A DNA stretch of 64,000 nucleotides from Gnetum montanum. Taxonomy: Eukaryota; Streptophyta; Gnetopsida; Gnetales; Gnetaceae. Under the pieces are notes generated by a model, which ran no database searches, was not told the origin of the DNA, and saw nothing but the letters and a program-made list of their open reading frames with translations. Made by a program: the position numbers and the translations under genes. Positions 44,514 through 56,129 of the stretch are shown here, in pieces. The DNA is taken from assembly GCA_015680685.1 (NCBI GenBank), contig MNCI01025574.1:376679-440678 (forward strand), given 5' to 3'. Within the stretch, counting starts at the first letter, position 1. Each line of letters starts with the position of its first letter.

Positions 44514-47371
44514 TTACATAGTCCTAGGCGGTGGTGGCTCTTGAGGTTCTAAGGGACTTTCATTGGCTTTAGGCATGTGTGGTGGTAAAGGAAGCTATGG
44601 CTATCCTACTACTGCTGCTACTTTAGGTGGAAGGTGAAAAGCATCCAATAATGTCTTTATTTTCTCTTCATTACTCCTAGGATCATTCATGGTCCACAAC
44701 TTCATTGATGTGGGATGTGGTTGGAACATCCCAAGGACAAGGAAAAAGAGGAAAGAGCTCCTTCACATTGACAAACTAGGCCATGAATTTCTTGTTCTCA
44801 ATGTCAAATGCTCGAAGTATGTCTTGTAGCACTTGTTAATCATTCGTTCTTTTGGCTAGGTTCTTTGAAATTGATCTCTAGTCAGTGAATTTCACCTTAA
44901 GAACCTTAATTTTAGCATTCACAACTACAAGCTTCTGTTTGATGTCTTTATGAATCTTGAACTTGGCCTTGTACAACAAGTATGAGCTAGCCACTTTCTT
45001 TTCAAATTTAGAATATGGCTACCCAACAATCAGCATCACTAGTTTTTCATAACAGATATAGGACAGCTCCATGTACTTCATCATCTCTTCAATCTACAAC
45101 TCTATGCAAATTTCTACCCTGTTGTAGGTATCAATCCCATCAACAATGTGTTGCCGCAATTCTATACCTTGGTAGAGTTGTTGGAGGACCTCATTAAATT
45201 TTTCCTTTACCAATTGGATATTATTTTCATTTACCTTCTTTTGTAGGCCAACTTAGTCTCTATAATTATTTTTAACTTTTTCAAATTTCAGAGCCTCATT
45301 CTTCTAGGCAACAATCTCAATAGCTAACTTCTAGCATAAGGCGTGGACCTCCTTCATGGAAATGTTATGATTTTTCACTACCAATCTTCTTAGTTCAATG
45401 TTTTCCCTAGTGAGCTACTCCTACTATTGATGGATAAATTATTCTAATTATTGTTTTTGTGCATCAATGTTCCATAGGTGATGGTTTTCTACAGTCAATG
45501 TCTCATTTTCTTACTGAGTCTACATTAAGTCTTGTTGTACCATGTGAGTTTCAACTTCTACTATGGACTGATTAAATACTACCATTACCATTTCTTCCTC
45601 AACCTACAAAAGATTTTCTTAAAGCTGTTGAAAAGCTTCATTTTGTGTCAATGCAAGGTTAATAAGATCAAGGTCGGCAATTTAGGCATGCAATTTGACA
45701 ACTTTCATAGACAAGCATTGATTGTGTGTTTAAGCTATTTTAAGTTTCCCCTCTAAGATGAGGCACTTGCCCTTTGCCTCCAACAGCTCTAACCAGGTTG
45801 TAGTGATGATATCCAAAAAATAAAAGATATCCAAAATCAATTGCCTAGTTCCCACCATTCAATCTAACAGTTCTTCATGTTGGGCTACACTTAATCTTTT
45901 TTTGATTGTCCCTACAGATTCCTACACATCTCTTAGTGTAGAAACATCTAGTTTAGGCACCATAGGTGCATTTAATGCCTCATTGACTCAATCAAAAATG
46001 ATCTCTATAGCTCTCTCTTGTCCCTGGTGCTACATCACCAATATGGTTACCTCCTCACCCTCCTCAAAGTGCACCGAAAAGGAAGTAGCATTCTTAGATA
46101 TTTCTAGGAATAGATGATGCTAAGAGAGAGACACTGTCATCTCTCAAGCACTTGGATTCAACCTCATAGGAAATTGCATTTGTTGGGTAGACAACATTAA
46201 TCCACCTCTCTCCATCTAGCTGATTGCATGAGCCACTTCTCTGAGGTGACCCATGGCTAGTCTATACATAGATAGATCTCAACCACTAACTCTGCCTGCT
46301 ACTCTTGTTATTGCAAGACCTACTCTCAAAATTTTTGCATATGCTCAACTGTAGTGTCAGCCTCTAGTGTTTTCTCATGAGTAGGTGGTGGAGCTGGATG
46401 TTGCCACACCTCTTTTGTGGTTGTGGCTGGTGTCTTATCCTTCATCATCTTAGCCCATGAAGCACTAGGAGCATGTCTAATTATAGCATTTTCATAGTGG
46501 ACTATCCCTATCATTTTGCATAGTTTTTTTATCAAGCAGTGGAAGGACAACGTCTTTCTTCCACATTCATTCTCCTTGAAGCACGTTTCTATCTCTAGAT
46601 CAATTACTTGTAGAAGATTTTTTGGAAATTTAGCACTTAAAGTGGTGCATGCTTAGGAAAAGAAGGCTATCACCTTGCTAAACCTCACCATTAGATTGAG
46701 GTGGTAGGTTCCTATCTTAAAATAGACTCTCTCTACTAGTGTGAGCATGCCAAAATTCTTATGGTTAACCCCATAACACTGCTGCATCCACTCCTTCTTT
46801 GCACCAAGGTCACCTTGTGTTGACAACTTTTCCAACTATGTTCTTGTGTCTGGTAGCCTAAGTACCTATGCAATGGTCTCCACTATGTAGCACACTTGGA
46901 TGTCCTTTATTTTCATAGTGGATACTACTTTTCTATTATTCCAGAAGAGATACATTTCTCCCATGTACCACTCCCCACTAGAAGTGATGATTGGCCACAT
47001 GGAAGAGGCTTGCAGTTGAGTTCTAACATCTTCTAGAGCCCGTTCAAGGAATGGTCTAAAATTTAGTTCTTGGAGAATTGAGCATTGGACCTCATGGCTT
47101 CTAATTATGTTAAGACAAGCCTGTGTGAGTGTGACTTCCAGTCTGGGTATAGGACCTAGCTTTTGCCTCATTGTGAATGTTTAGATGTGGCTACCTCTTT
47201 AGGAATCTATCAAATAGATTCCACCTCGGCCTCATCTTTGAGAGATCTTATTACATGGGTTGCCTCAGCCTATTCTTGGCCATGTTCTTGTTGGCCTCTT
47301 CCTCCTCTAGGTTGCTTCTACCGTGGTTGTGATGATCCCTCCTCCTACGGTCTCTTTAATTTTGGTGCCAT
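44514..47371 (-). pseudogene. Element C ORF3: PF20167-like domain plus long coiled coil, broken
   Basis: The probable start is ATG at 47371 (MAPKLKRP, a basic N-terminus then Gln/Gly/Arg-rich sequence). The globular part has PRLEVTLTQACLN, LQELNFRPFLERA, SSGEWYMGEMYLFW, QQCYGVNHKNFG, LVERVYFKIGTYHLN and LSFHCLIKKLCKMIG. A has homologues of each in the same order. The order recalls the plant 'putative plant transposon protein' domain. From about 46000 to 44900 it is rich in Glu, Lys, Leu and Gln with heptad-like spacing, including AQHEELLD, shared with A. The end has NDPRSNEEKIKTLLDAF and a PPPP-x-TM terminus. Many TAG and TGA stops sit at Gln or Trp positions. Length without stops would be about 950 codons. 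Role unknown; its place matches the extra (env-like) gene of Athila elements. Confidence 0.72.
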
Positions 47372-47808
47372 TTTTATTCACACATAACAATGGATTAGTA
47401 ATTATTATGTAACTTGAAATGATTGAATACCTTGTCTCATGAGGGGATTACATTTGGCTAAGGTGTGGTTATGGCTGGATAGATTAAGTAGTTAATTATT
47501 AATTTAATCTTTGGTTTACCAAATTTGTTGGAAGGGTTAAATTCTAAAAAATTAATGAGTTAATAGCATTTATCACTTAACCCTTTAGAGGAGTGAGAAA
47601 AAATTTTGAAAAATTTATTGTAAAAATCTTGGGGTTTGTTACCCCCACAACTAAGAGCTTACCTCCATTAATTGCAGGATCGAAGAACAGGGTGATTTGG
47701 ATAAATGGTGTGAGAGTTATAGGCTTGGGAAGGTTTTGGGCTTTGAAAATTGTAAAAACTTCTTGGGTGTTATGGATAACATGTGATAAATTCCTAAGTG
47801 TTTGGTGG
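47372..47808 (-). other. Leader between the internal TATA box and ORF3 of element C
   Basis: This is 437 bp on the minus strand between the TATA box and the ORF3 start. It contains the acccccacaactaagagc block that B retains next to its replaced segment. There is no coding potential of its own. Confidence 0.5.
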
Positions 47809-47965
47809 TATTTATAGTATTTTTTTACTGCATTGACAAGGCCTCATTGATAGGGCCTAGTTGACATGGCCTACTATGTCAATGGGGCCTTCTCAATGAG
47901 GCCTAATCAACATGGTCTACTGCATCAATGAGGTCTCATCAATGTAGCTATTGACTATCATTGAT
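47809..47965 (-). promoter_or_regulatory. Internal U3-like unit upstream of ORF3 in element C
   Basis: TATAAATA lies on minus at 47809-47816. Immediately upstream are 130 bp of words such as cattgacaaggcctcattgat, agggcctagttgacatggcc, gtcaatggggcc and catcaatgaggtc. This is the same layout and motif as the LTR U3 cassettes of A and C. The LTR ends TGATGAG and CATCA are absent nearby, so it is not a complete LTR. Element B lacks it at the aligned position, and A has lost the region. I infer an internal promoter for ORF3 or a remnant of an LTR fragment. Confidence 0.5.
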
Positions 47966-49600
47966 TTTTTTTGACTTAGTTAAAACTTAAAAATTACAAA
48001 GAGATTTTGAACAAAATTAGGGTCAAATGGAAGCCCAAATAGCTACAAACATGATGAAAATGTGAGAAGAGAATGTTGAAGTCCCAAAAATTAAGAAAAT
48101 TAGGAAAAATGGTAAAGCTAGGATGGAAAATGAGGGTTTAAGGAGCATAGAGTGTTGTGCACAATGGATTATGCAAAATATAGGATTGTAAGAATGTCAA
48201 AGTTAAGGGACTTAACTAACCAAAACAAGAGATATGCAAGTGGGTCCTCTCCATAACAAGCTCATGTCCTTGTTGTCCTTGCATAACCCCAACTAAGGAG
48301 TCCATGGGCCCCATAGTTAATTAATGGTCATGAAACATTAAGGAGCAACCAAAAAGAATCTATCCAAGAATTCCAACACATCAAACTAAGACATCAAGCA
48401 TAACGTAAAAATCAATAGTGAGGTGAGGTATGGTAGCATAGATGGATGACTGAGAATGTGAGATGGAATTCTGAATTAAGGTCATAAGAAGTCCCTTGTG
48501 TAATATGTGTTTAAAATGATTTAAGAATATCCATCCTTAGTTTAGACCAAAAGCAACCTCTTTCAATGACTTCACATCATCACTCCAAGACTGATCAATC
48601 CACTCAAGACACAAGAGTGCTCCCATAAAACAACAACTATTCCAAAAAGAGAAGAAAAATGTAGCAAGTGAGAGAGAGAGAGGGCCTTAGTTAGAGGGGA
48701 CCTTCAGGCATAGGTGCATGTCTTTCTAGTCCCATAACTAGTGCTTGTTGCCTATTTATTTGTCTAATGGATCTGCTTTGAATTTCCATCATTTTTTTTT
48801 TGAAATGGAAACCACACCATGTAAATACTTACCCATTTATTGTATCTAAGGTATGTGATTTGAATTCCCATCATATTGTTTAAATTTTTGAATGGGAACC
48901 ACACCATGCAAAGACTTATTTGACTTCGTATTACTGGTTGGAATGGAACAGTAAGAAGTTCATGAAGAACACCCAAGCACTTAAGTAAGCAAAAGAGTGC
49001 ATGGAATATTGAGTCCCCTTGAAGTCACACCCTCTACAAACCTTTGAATCTTTTCGAATTTTAGAACTACTAAAGTCACCAATTCATTAAAAGTTTTATT
49101 AATGGAAGGAACCTCAAACTCCCAAAATAAAGAAAATCATAGAGTTTATTGGGTGGGAAGATGATGTGGATTCATTGCCTATTCCATGAAAAAAAAACCA
49201 TATTATAGTCATTAGACATTAGAATTCAAAAATAGAAACCAGATATCAACAATCACAACATTAAGCACAAATCATCATTAGTAAACAACAATAGTAACAC
49301 TATGTCCTATAGCAATAAAGTACTTTTATTAGCAAAAATAATGAAAATTAACACTTAAATGAAACAAAACAAAGTAAAATATATACAAGAAAGTGTAAAA
49401 TAATCAAGAAAAAGTCAAAGGTGCTAATGATGGTGCAAATTTGGAAAAAATTTGAAAATAAAAAATTTGTAAAATAAATAGCTTGTAAAATAAAAAATGT
49501 GGAAAAAAATTTTACTTTTGTGATTAACAAAGTGTAAAATGTATCCATCTCCCCCACAAATGAGTTGGAAGAAGGAGATCTGAAAAATGGAACATGGTTA
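47966..49600 (-). other. Element C post-integrase spacer
   Basis: Noncoding. It contains two copies of a block near 48770-48840 and 48860-48925 (gaattcccatcat...tgaatgggaaccacaccatg), also seen once in A near 14925. A (GA)n run lies at 48671-48683. The T-rich ttttac/ttttcca words lie at 49370-49540 next to the integrase end. Confidence 0.55.
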
Positions 49601-49745
49601 TCCATCCATCGAGGTGGTAGTTGCACTAGCTTATCTTGTCTCTATAAAAGGTTTAACTTAGTGGATGTTGACCAAGTGCTTTTTATTTGGGCTTTCAGGT
49701 TTGTAGATTAACATGGCACTAGAGGGAAAGGTTTGATAAATTATA
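49601..49745 (-). pseudogene. Element C integrase C-terminal scrap
   Basis: Only the last part is left, corresponding to A 15780-15897. At about 49750 the sequence jumps straight into RNase H (the A 17271 equivalent). About 1.4 kb, including the zinc-binding region and all three catalytic residues of integrase, is deleted relative to A. Confidence 0.75.
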
Positions 49746-50090
49746 TAAGGTCTATATGCACAAATACTTTGTTTCCAAGCACATAGTGCCTAAACTTTTC
49801 AAGAGCATATACCACTACCATTATTTCCTTCTCCATGGTGGTGTAATTTAATTATTCTCTCACAATGCTTTGGCTTGTGCAATGGATGTAGTATGGGTGT
49901 TTCTTATCATCCAATTGCATGAACATAGCTTCCAAGGCATAGTTAGATGCATCTATCATGATTTGAAATGGTCTAAACTAGTCTAGTGCTCGTAGAATTG
50001 GTGTTTCTATGAGTTTATCTTTTAATTGTTGGAATTATTTCTCAAATTCCCTAGTTCAAATGAAAGGTTCATCTTTCTTTGTAAGCTCTA
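49746..50090 (-). pseudogene. Element C RNase H remnant
   Basis: It has NYTTMEKEIMVVVYALEKF, the catalytic Glu block, and MIDASNYALEAMF upstream. The third motif onward is lost at the deletion junction with integrase. Confidence 0.75.
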
Positions 50091-50700
50091 CCAAAGGATT
50101 TATGATCTTAGAAAAATTCTCTATGAATCATCTATAGTAGTCAGTGTGTCCAAGGAATGACCAAATGTCTTTAATAGTTTCTTTTTGATGGGTTATTCCT
50201 TGGATGATCCTTATTTTCTTAAGGTCTACCTCAATCCCTTTTTGAGTGATTCTATTCCCCAGTACAATGCCTTCTTGGACCATGAGGTAGATCTTTTGCT
50301 AGTTGAGTTGCAGATTTATTTCCACAAATATTTTTACTACTTGCTCAAGGCAATATAAGGCTTGCTCAAACATAGCTCCATAGGTGGAGAAGCCATCCAT
50401 GAATACTTCCATACCACTATTGATCTGCTAGTGAAAGATGCTAAGGACTAGGCATTGAAATGTTGCAGGGGCATTGCTTAGACCAAATAACATCTTACAA
50501 TATGCAAAAGTCCCCTAGGGACTTGTGAATGTTGTCTTAGGCTAATCTTCTAGCATAATTTGGATTTGTTTATAGCCACTATAACATCCAAGAAGATATA
50601 ATAGAAAATGGTCCATTCTTGTTAGCTCAGAATATGACCAAGCAAAGGCTATTGGTCATTTGTTAACCACCACTAACAACATTACTTTTTTTAGGAGCAA
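50091..50700 (-). pseudogene. Element C reverse transcriptase remnant with deletion
   Basis: The palm reads EVFMDGFST, so the FMDD motif has its second Asp changed to Gly. Thumb blocks FLGHTDYYR and GIVLGNRI follow. At about 50605 the sequence jumps from the FLGCYSGYKQI region to the connector (NDQ/SYSELTRM), so around 300 bp covering the fingers is missing relative to A (18123-18425). Confidence 0.8.
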
Positions 50701-51560
50701 TTCTAGCATTGATTATGACCAGCTTACCATTATTTAAGAATGCATACTCCATGTTGGTTGGTAGATTTTTTAACTCTAGGGGCTCCTACTTGAAGCTATC
50801 TAGGATTTCCCACTCTCCCCAACAAGTATCATTATTTTCATCATCAGAGAGTTGGTGATGAACTTATTCAAGTTCATCCATACCTTTAACATAAGCACAT
50901 GTTAGGCTTTTAATTAGTTCCATGCATAATGTGCTACTTTATGAGTTAGCTATCAACCACTAGATGCCCTCCTATTTTATGGACACTTTGTATAGACATC
51001 GTTGAATATCTATTTCTTGTGCACATTGATTGCATGCTTTAATGTATGTACTTTTGATGGACCAAATCTTTTGCACACAATTGCACCCATTATAACTATA
51101 TGTGATGCATGGAATATGCTTCTTCTCCAACCATCCAAATTCATTTTTATTGGAGATTTCAAAGGAGAGGCCCCTTATGCCCATTCATGCATCGCTCGTG
51201 CTTAACCAAGCTCTTTCCATAATGATGGGGAAGTAAAATTTGCAATTCTCAACCTTGATCACCAAAAAATTGATAGGATAGGACCACCCACAAACTATGG
51301 TCATAATGTCCTCTACTAACCCCAAAGGGACAGTAATTTACTGGTCTACAAATTCTAAACGAATGTTGCTCTTCTTGAGAGGTGGTAGGTTCTAGGCTTT
51401 GTACATGTCATGGGAGATGAGGTTGACAACAAAACTAGAGTCAAGAAGAGCCTTGCATGGCTCATGTCTAGCAATCTATAGGTAAATGAGTGGACTTCCT
51501 AGGTTAGATCATTTCGTGGAAAGATATCCAACCTTGATCTAATTAGAAACAACATAAGTT
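50701..51560 (-). pseudogene. Element C protease region
   Basis: The active-site block reads EPCKALLDSSFVVNL, so the catalytic Asp is kept but the following Gly is changed. Flanking blocks match A (YPINFLVI, MGIRGLSFEISNKNEFG, YSYNGCNCVQ). The frame is open for 70 codons at 50972-51184 and broken elsewhere. Confidence 0.78.
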
Positions 51561-53859
51561 AGAATCATAATGTAGATCCAAGGTACTATTTGGTTTGAAT
51601 GACACTTGAAGGTGTTGGATGCAGAGGATGAGGGTGCTGGAGATGTAGGACAATTAGCCACATGAGGTTATGTGGGCTTAGGAGGAAAATTGGGTCTAAG
51701 AAAAGATCATTTCCTAGATCAATTTTCTAAGCCACATGGATAGAATGACAGATGTGAATGTAAAGCCCTCATGGTAATTGGTTGCTATAATTATGGAGGG
51801 ATTTTGTACTACATGGATAGAGCAAGAGGTAACTGGATAGAGGGTGGAGGGATGTGTGTAAACAAATGCAAAGGGTGGTATGGATATGGGTTTTCTCCTT
51901 GAGTATATCGTGAATGTGTTTGGTGGTAATCTAGAGGGTAATAGTGATGCTGAAATCAGGCATGAATTGTAGAAATTCTTGGAGAGATGGGTTGCTAAAC
52001 ATAGTACCTGTATGGATTTGGTTCCCTACAAGCATACTACTACCTTGGCAGTCGCATTCCCCATGTTTGTAGTTTGTGCCACTACTGGTATTATTTATAT
52101 GGTTGTGATGGAGCTCCACTTGGGTAGTAAGCTTTTTGTTGGTGGTGGAACTATCTTGGATTGCCTGGAGGATAAGGCAATTTTCTGGGTTCTTGCCTAC
52201 ATGCTAGTCAAGGATTCAATGTATACATCCTAGATTCTTGTAAGTGTGATATCATAGGGTAACATCCCTTTGGATGTACGTATTGACAAATGTCACCACC
52301 ACCATCATATTCGGAGTCTATCTCTACAACTTCCTCTATAGTAGTAGCTTTTCCATTACCTCTTTGATAGGCATGTTTAGCTTCTTTTCGCCTCCTGTGA
52401 TTATGATGACTATTTTTATCTTTGGATTCTTTAGCAATCTTCATAGCAATTTGGAATTTTTCATCCAAAAAGCCCCATAATTTATCAACCTTTGCCAAAA
52501 TATTAGAAATAGATTTTTGGATGGACAAGGTTTTTCTCTTCACCACTTCATTGAGTGGTGACTCATCCTTGTCACAAAATTAAACCTTCCATTTCCTGAT
52601 GGAAGGGTCCTTATTATACACATTCATACTTTTCCTTTTTTGCAACTCATCTCCTTCTTTTTATACCTACTCTATAAGCTTTTAGATTTGATGAGCTCTT
52701 AGTTAAAATAGTCTCCCTTGGGGATACACCCCAAGATTTCTTCTAGTTTCTGCTTTGAGACAATCTATGATGTGGCAAAGTTATTTCCTCTAAAAACAAC
52801 CATAGCCAAGGTGTTGATGTAAGAGTGAATAATATCTACCCATAACAACATCCAATGATTCATGTATTCCTTGTTTCTACCTCCTTAGATTAGACACTCT
52901 AAAGTATGTTTGATATTTTTCATTGAATAGCTCCAACATGGTACTCCATCTACAGATAGATTTTGACTCCAAGAACCGATACCAACTTTCAACTTCCTTA
53001 ATGAGTGTCCTAGAAAAGAGCTTGAGTTTTTGCCATTCATTTTCTATGTTCTGTAAGGCACAAGCATCATGGAAATCATGTAGATGTGTTTGTGGATCAA
53101 ATTTGTATCCCCCTCAAATCTTGGGATATTATTCATGTCTAAGCACTTGATATGCCTAGTTGGAATTCTAACTGCCTTTACAATGTTAAACATACTTCTA
53201 GCCACCATTAGAGGTTCCTCATTATGATTATGCCAATGATGCTGATGATGGTTCTTTCCACCTTTGCATTCTTGATGACCTTGATGGTCATTGTTGTCTT
53301 ATTGATCATCCTCATCATGATTATTTCAAAGGTGGCTTCTATGAGAATCAGTAGATGAAGATGCATATTTGTAATTAGATGAAGAGGATGGAGAGGAAGG
53401 TGGACCATCACCACCATTGCGGTGTTTTCTCTCATTACAACCACCATCCTTAGATCCCTTACTATTGTGATGTTTTCTCAAGTCCCTACCTTAACTATCA
53501 ACTTTTCCCAAATCTATTTTATAAATAGTTGACCATAGGTTTAGGGTCACACCCTCATTATCAACAATAAGGGATGGAGAATCTTTATGTTGTGAACCTT
53601 CAAAGGAGGGATCCTCATTGTCATCTTGATCTAGTAGGAACAAGAGATTAGTGAAATGTTTTCCCTTTGTAGCCTCATGGTTCTTCTCCTGATGTTGATC
53701 TCTCTTGTGTTGTGTTTCAGTGGGACAATAGTCTCGAGTGTCATAACCATTCATAACGTATTCCTCATAAAGATCTAAGATGCCCAACTTTTTAAGTGTT
53801 TAAAATAGCATCCTAGGCACAGATCAATCAGGGGGCAAGATGATGTTGCCCTCCATATT

Positions 53860-54635
53860 TGATGAGTGGCGAGGTACCCCTACACTCAACCATATGAAAT
53901 GAGCGTAGCACGCACGATCCAGTCGAACTCCGTAGACTAAATGCCTAAACACCCCATGGAACACTTGGGGCTAATCATTCGTTGTCTTCCCAGACTTACT
54001 TGTTGTTGTCACGGTGTATGGTTAAGTAAGTCCNNNNNNNNNNNNNNNNNNNNNNNNNNNNNNNNNNNNNNNNNNNNNNNNNNNNNNNNNNNNNNNNNNN
54101 NNNNNNNNNNNNNNNNNNNNNNNNNNNNNNNNNNNNNNNNNNNNNNNNNNNNNNNNNNNNNNNNNNNNNNNNNNNNNNNNNNNNNNNNNNNTCATACTCG
54201 TCCCATGTTCTAGGAGACAAGGGTGAGAGAATCTAATCGTGATGAGTAGCCGATTCCTTGGTTATCTGTACACATTCGTCAATGCTTGTAACCAAGTCGT
54301 ACTCATGCCACACTAACAACAGGTAAGAAATAACATGTAATAAAACCTATCCATGTACTGCAAGGTTTATCCACAAAGCTCGTCTTTATTTCCATACACA
54401 ACTTGCGTTCAGGTACAAAGCTGCTTGAATAAAGAACCGTTCACTTGGGGGACTCCTACTGCAAGCACATGGAAAAATATTCTATCTCTGGGGTGATCAA
54501 TCCGCCAGATCTTCGCTACTTCTAGCCTAGGATGAGAAATGAGGGGAGTGCCGCCTCTTATTTATAGATTTGGTGGCGGACTGCGATATCGCATGGGATG
54601 CGATATCGTGGCTCATGCGATATCGCATCTCATCA
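53860..54635 (-). mobile_element. Solo LTR of the element B family inside element C gag
   Basis: It runs from TGATGAGTGGCGAGG to CTCATCA with a perfect duplication ATATT (53855-53859 and 54636-54640). The TATA box is on minus at 54559-54566 and three GCGATATCG words follow at 54585-54628. Gag resumes cleanly on both sides. It contains a 158-base N gap, so the true length is unknown. It shows that a B-family element was active after C had inserted. Confidence 0.92.
54034..54191. other. Assembly gap (158 N) within the solo LTR
   Basis: A run of N. By alignment with the B LTR it lies in the first third of the LTR. Confidence 0.99.
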
Positions 54636-54915
54636 ATATTGCACCATTACAGCTATTCATCCTAATGTAGGATGAAGGTGAAGTTCGATACATACTCATT
54701 TGGATGAGTATATATCAATTTGCACTTCTACGAGACTGGAAGTTTAACATCCTTGCACTTATGAGAAGAAGAAGACATTTTGCAATATGAAATAAAATGT
54801 TAATGTGCTTTTATAATTCTATGTATAGTAGGAATGATATTGACCTTGATACTTGTAAAACTATATTAATGGTATTCACTAAACCTAAATAGCACACATT
54901 TTAATAAACAAAGTC

Positions 54916-54934
54916 CCTAGCAATGGCACCAATG
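54916..54934 (-). other. Primer binding site of element C
   Basis: On the minus strand just after the 5' LTR it reads T-TGGTGCCATTGCTAGGGA. Like A and B it resembles the complement of tRNA-Asp 3' end with transitions. Confidence 0.7.
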
Positions 54935-55861
54935 ATGAGCGGCAAGGTACCCCTATGCCCAACCATATGAATCACGGAGCATTCATGCATAATCTGATTA
55001 AATTTCATGGACTTTATAGTTTCTAGTGCATTAGTCTTCTAGGTAGTGAACATTGCTGTAGGGTCGTTTTTTTTCTTTCTAATTACACTTGCAAAGCACA
55101 TGGTATGGCTAAGTGTAATTGAGGCATACAATTTTTATAATTTTATCTTTTATAGTTTTAGTGCTTGAATAGAGATAAAGACAAGGTAATTTAATGGCTA
55201 ATTCAATGTAACTAACCTACTAGCCTCTAGCTAATTGTAACAAAGTATATGGTCCCACTTTCCATACACGTCTTAAAGCCATGTATCCAGTGTTGGGTTA
55301 CTAAGTGCTATGCTACTAGGCATACCAAGTAATAACACTGATGGGATTACCAAGTGAATACGTGTTACGCTAGAAGTAGTCATACTTATGTATTTAATCT
55401 ATCTAGATTATCTTGCTTAATTATCTTAATTAGCTTAATTACTAGAAAACATTGAAAAGTAATTGAAAACATTAAATACATAAATGAAATATTTAATCTA
55501 TCTAGAATGCTACAAGGTTTATCAGAAAGCTCATCTTTATTGCTACACATACGATCGTGCTCATGTACAGTAATGCTCAAATAAAGATTCATACACTCAA
55601 TGACTCTTACTACAAGCACTCAGAAAAAATATTCTAACTTTCGAATAGACAAACTATAAGAGCTTTGCTACTACTATGAGAATTTATTGATGCCATAAAT
55701 GTAGCTAATGGCTTGTATTTATAGGCCAAGATAGACCCCTACATTGATGGGGCTACATTGATGAAATTGACTATGTCGATGGGGCCATGTTAATGCAATA
55801 GACTGCATTGATGGGGCCTTGTTGATAGGACCCAGTTAACATGAAAAATTGAAACTCATCA
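54935..55861 (-). repeat. Element C right LTR (5' LTR)
   Basis: It runs from TGATGAGCGGCAAGG to ACTCATCA, 927 bp. The TATA box is on minus at 55716-55723. The U3 cassette is at 55745-55840 (cattgatggggct, gtcgatggggcc, cattgatggggcc, gttgatagg). Confidence 0.95.
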
Positions 55862-55866
55862 CTTAT

Positions 55867-56129
55867 TAAAATATGTTATATTCATTGAATAATAATTTTA
55901 ATTAAACCAAGAAGCACTAAATTAATTCCTAGAAATTGAAGTTGAACAAAGAATGAAGGAAATCAAGGTTTACCAAGCCAAGCATGCTAAATCCACACTA
56001 GAAAAATACAACATAACAAAAGAGAAATTAGCAAATTCTTCACTACCTCATAACATCAATCTTGAGAATAAAGAAAACACTCTACTTGTAAATGAAACCA
56101 AGTAAATACTAATGATTAAAAAACTTAGA
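55867..56129. other. AT-rich spacer
   Basis: Flank of element C; nothing recognised. It is probably upstream copia pol sequence decayed past recognition. Confidence 0.3.

Larger units (their letters stand above)
51561..54778 (-). pseudogene. Element C gag remnant, split by a solo LTR
   Basis: The start is ATG at 54778 (MSSSSHKCKD), 157 bp inside the 5' LTR. The first 45 or so codons lie right of the solo LTR and the rest left of it. The finger region reads GDICQYVHPKGCYP: the first Cys is lost and the last is kept. A Lys/Asp/His-rich stretch lies at 53490-53790 (98 open codons). The Pro/Gln/Tyr-rich tail is at 51700-52200. Confidence 0.78.
43337..55861 (-). mobile_element. Element C: Athila-like retrotransposon with ORF3 and nested solo LTR
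   Basis: The LTRs (43337-44267 and 54935-55861) are bounded by a perfect CTTAT duplication (43332-43336 and 55862-55866). Gene order on minus is gag, protease, RT, RNase H, residual integrase tail, spacer, ORF3. Most of integrase and part of RT are deleted. A B-family solo LTR is inserted in gag. Its LTRs are related to those of element A, including the TATA/cassette layout. It is inactive. Confidence 0.95.

Noticed and set aside
53941-54220. Frames on both strands that run through the N gap
   Set aside because: They are open only because N codons are read through; the sequence is LTR.
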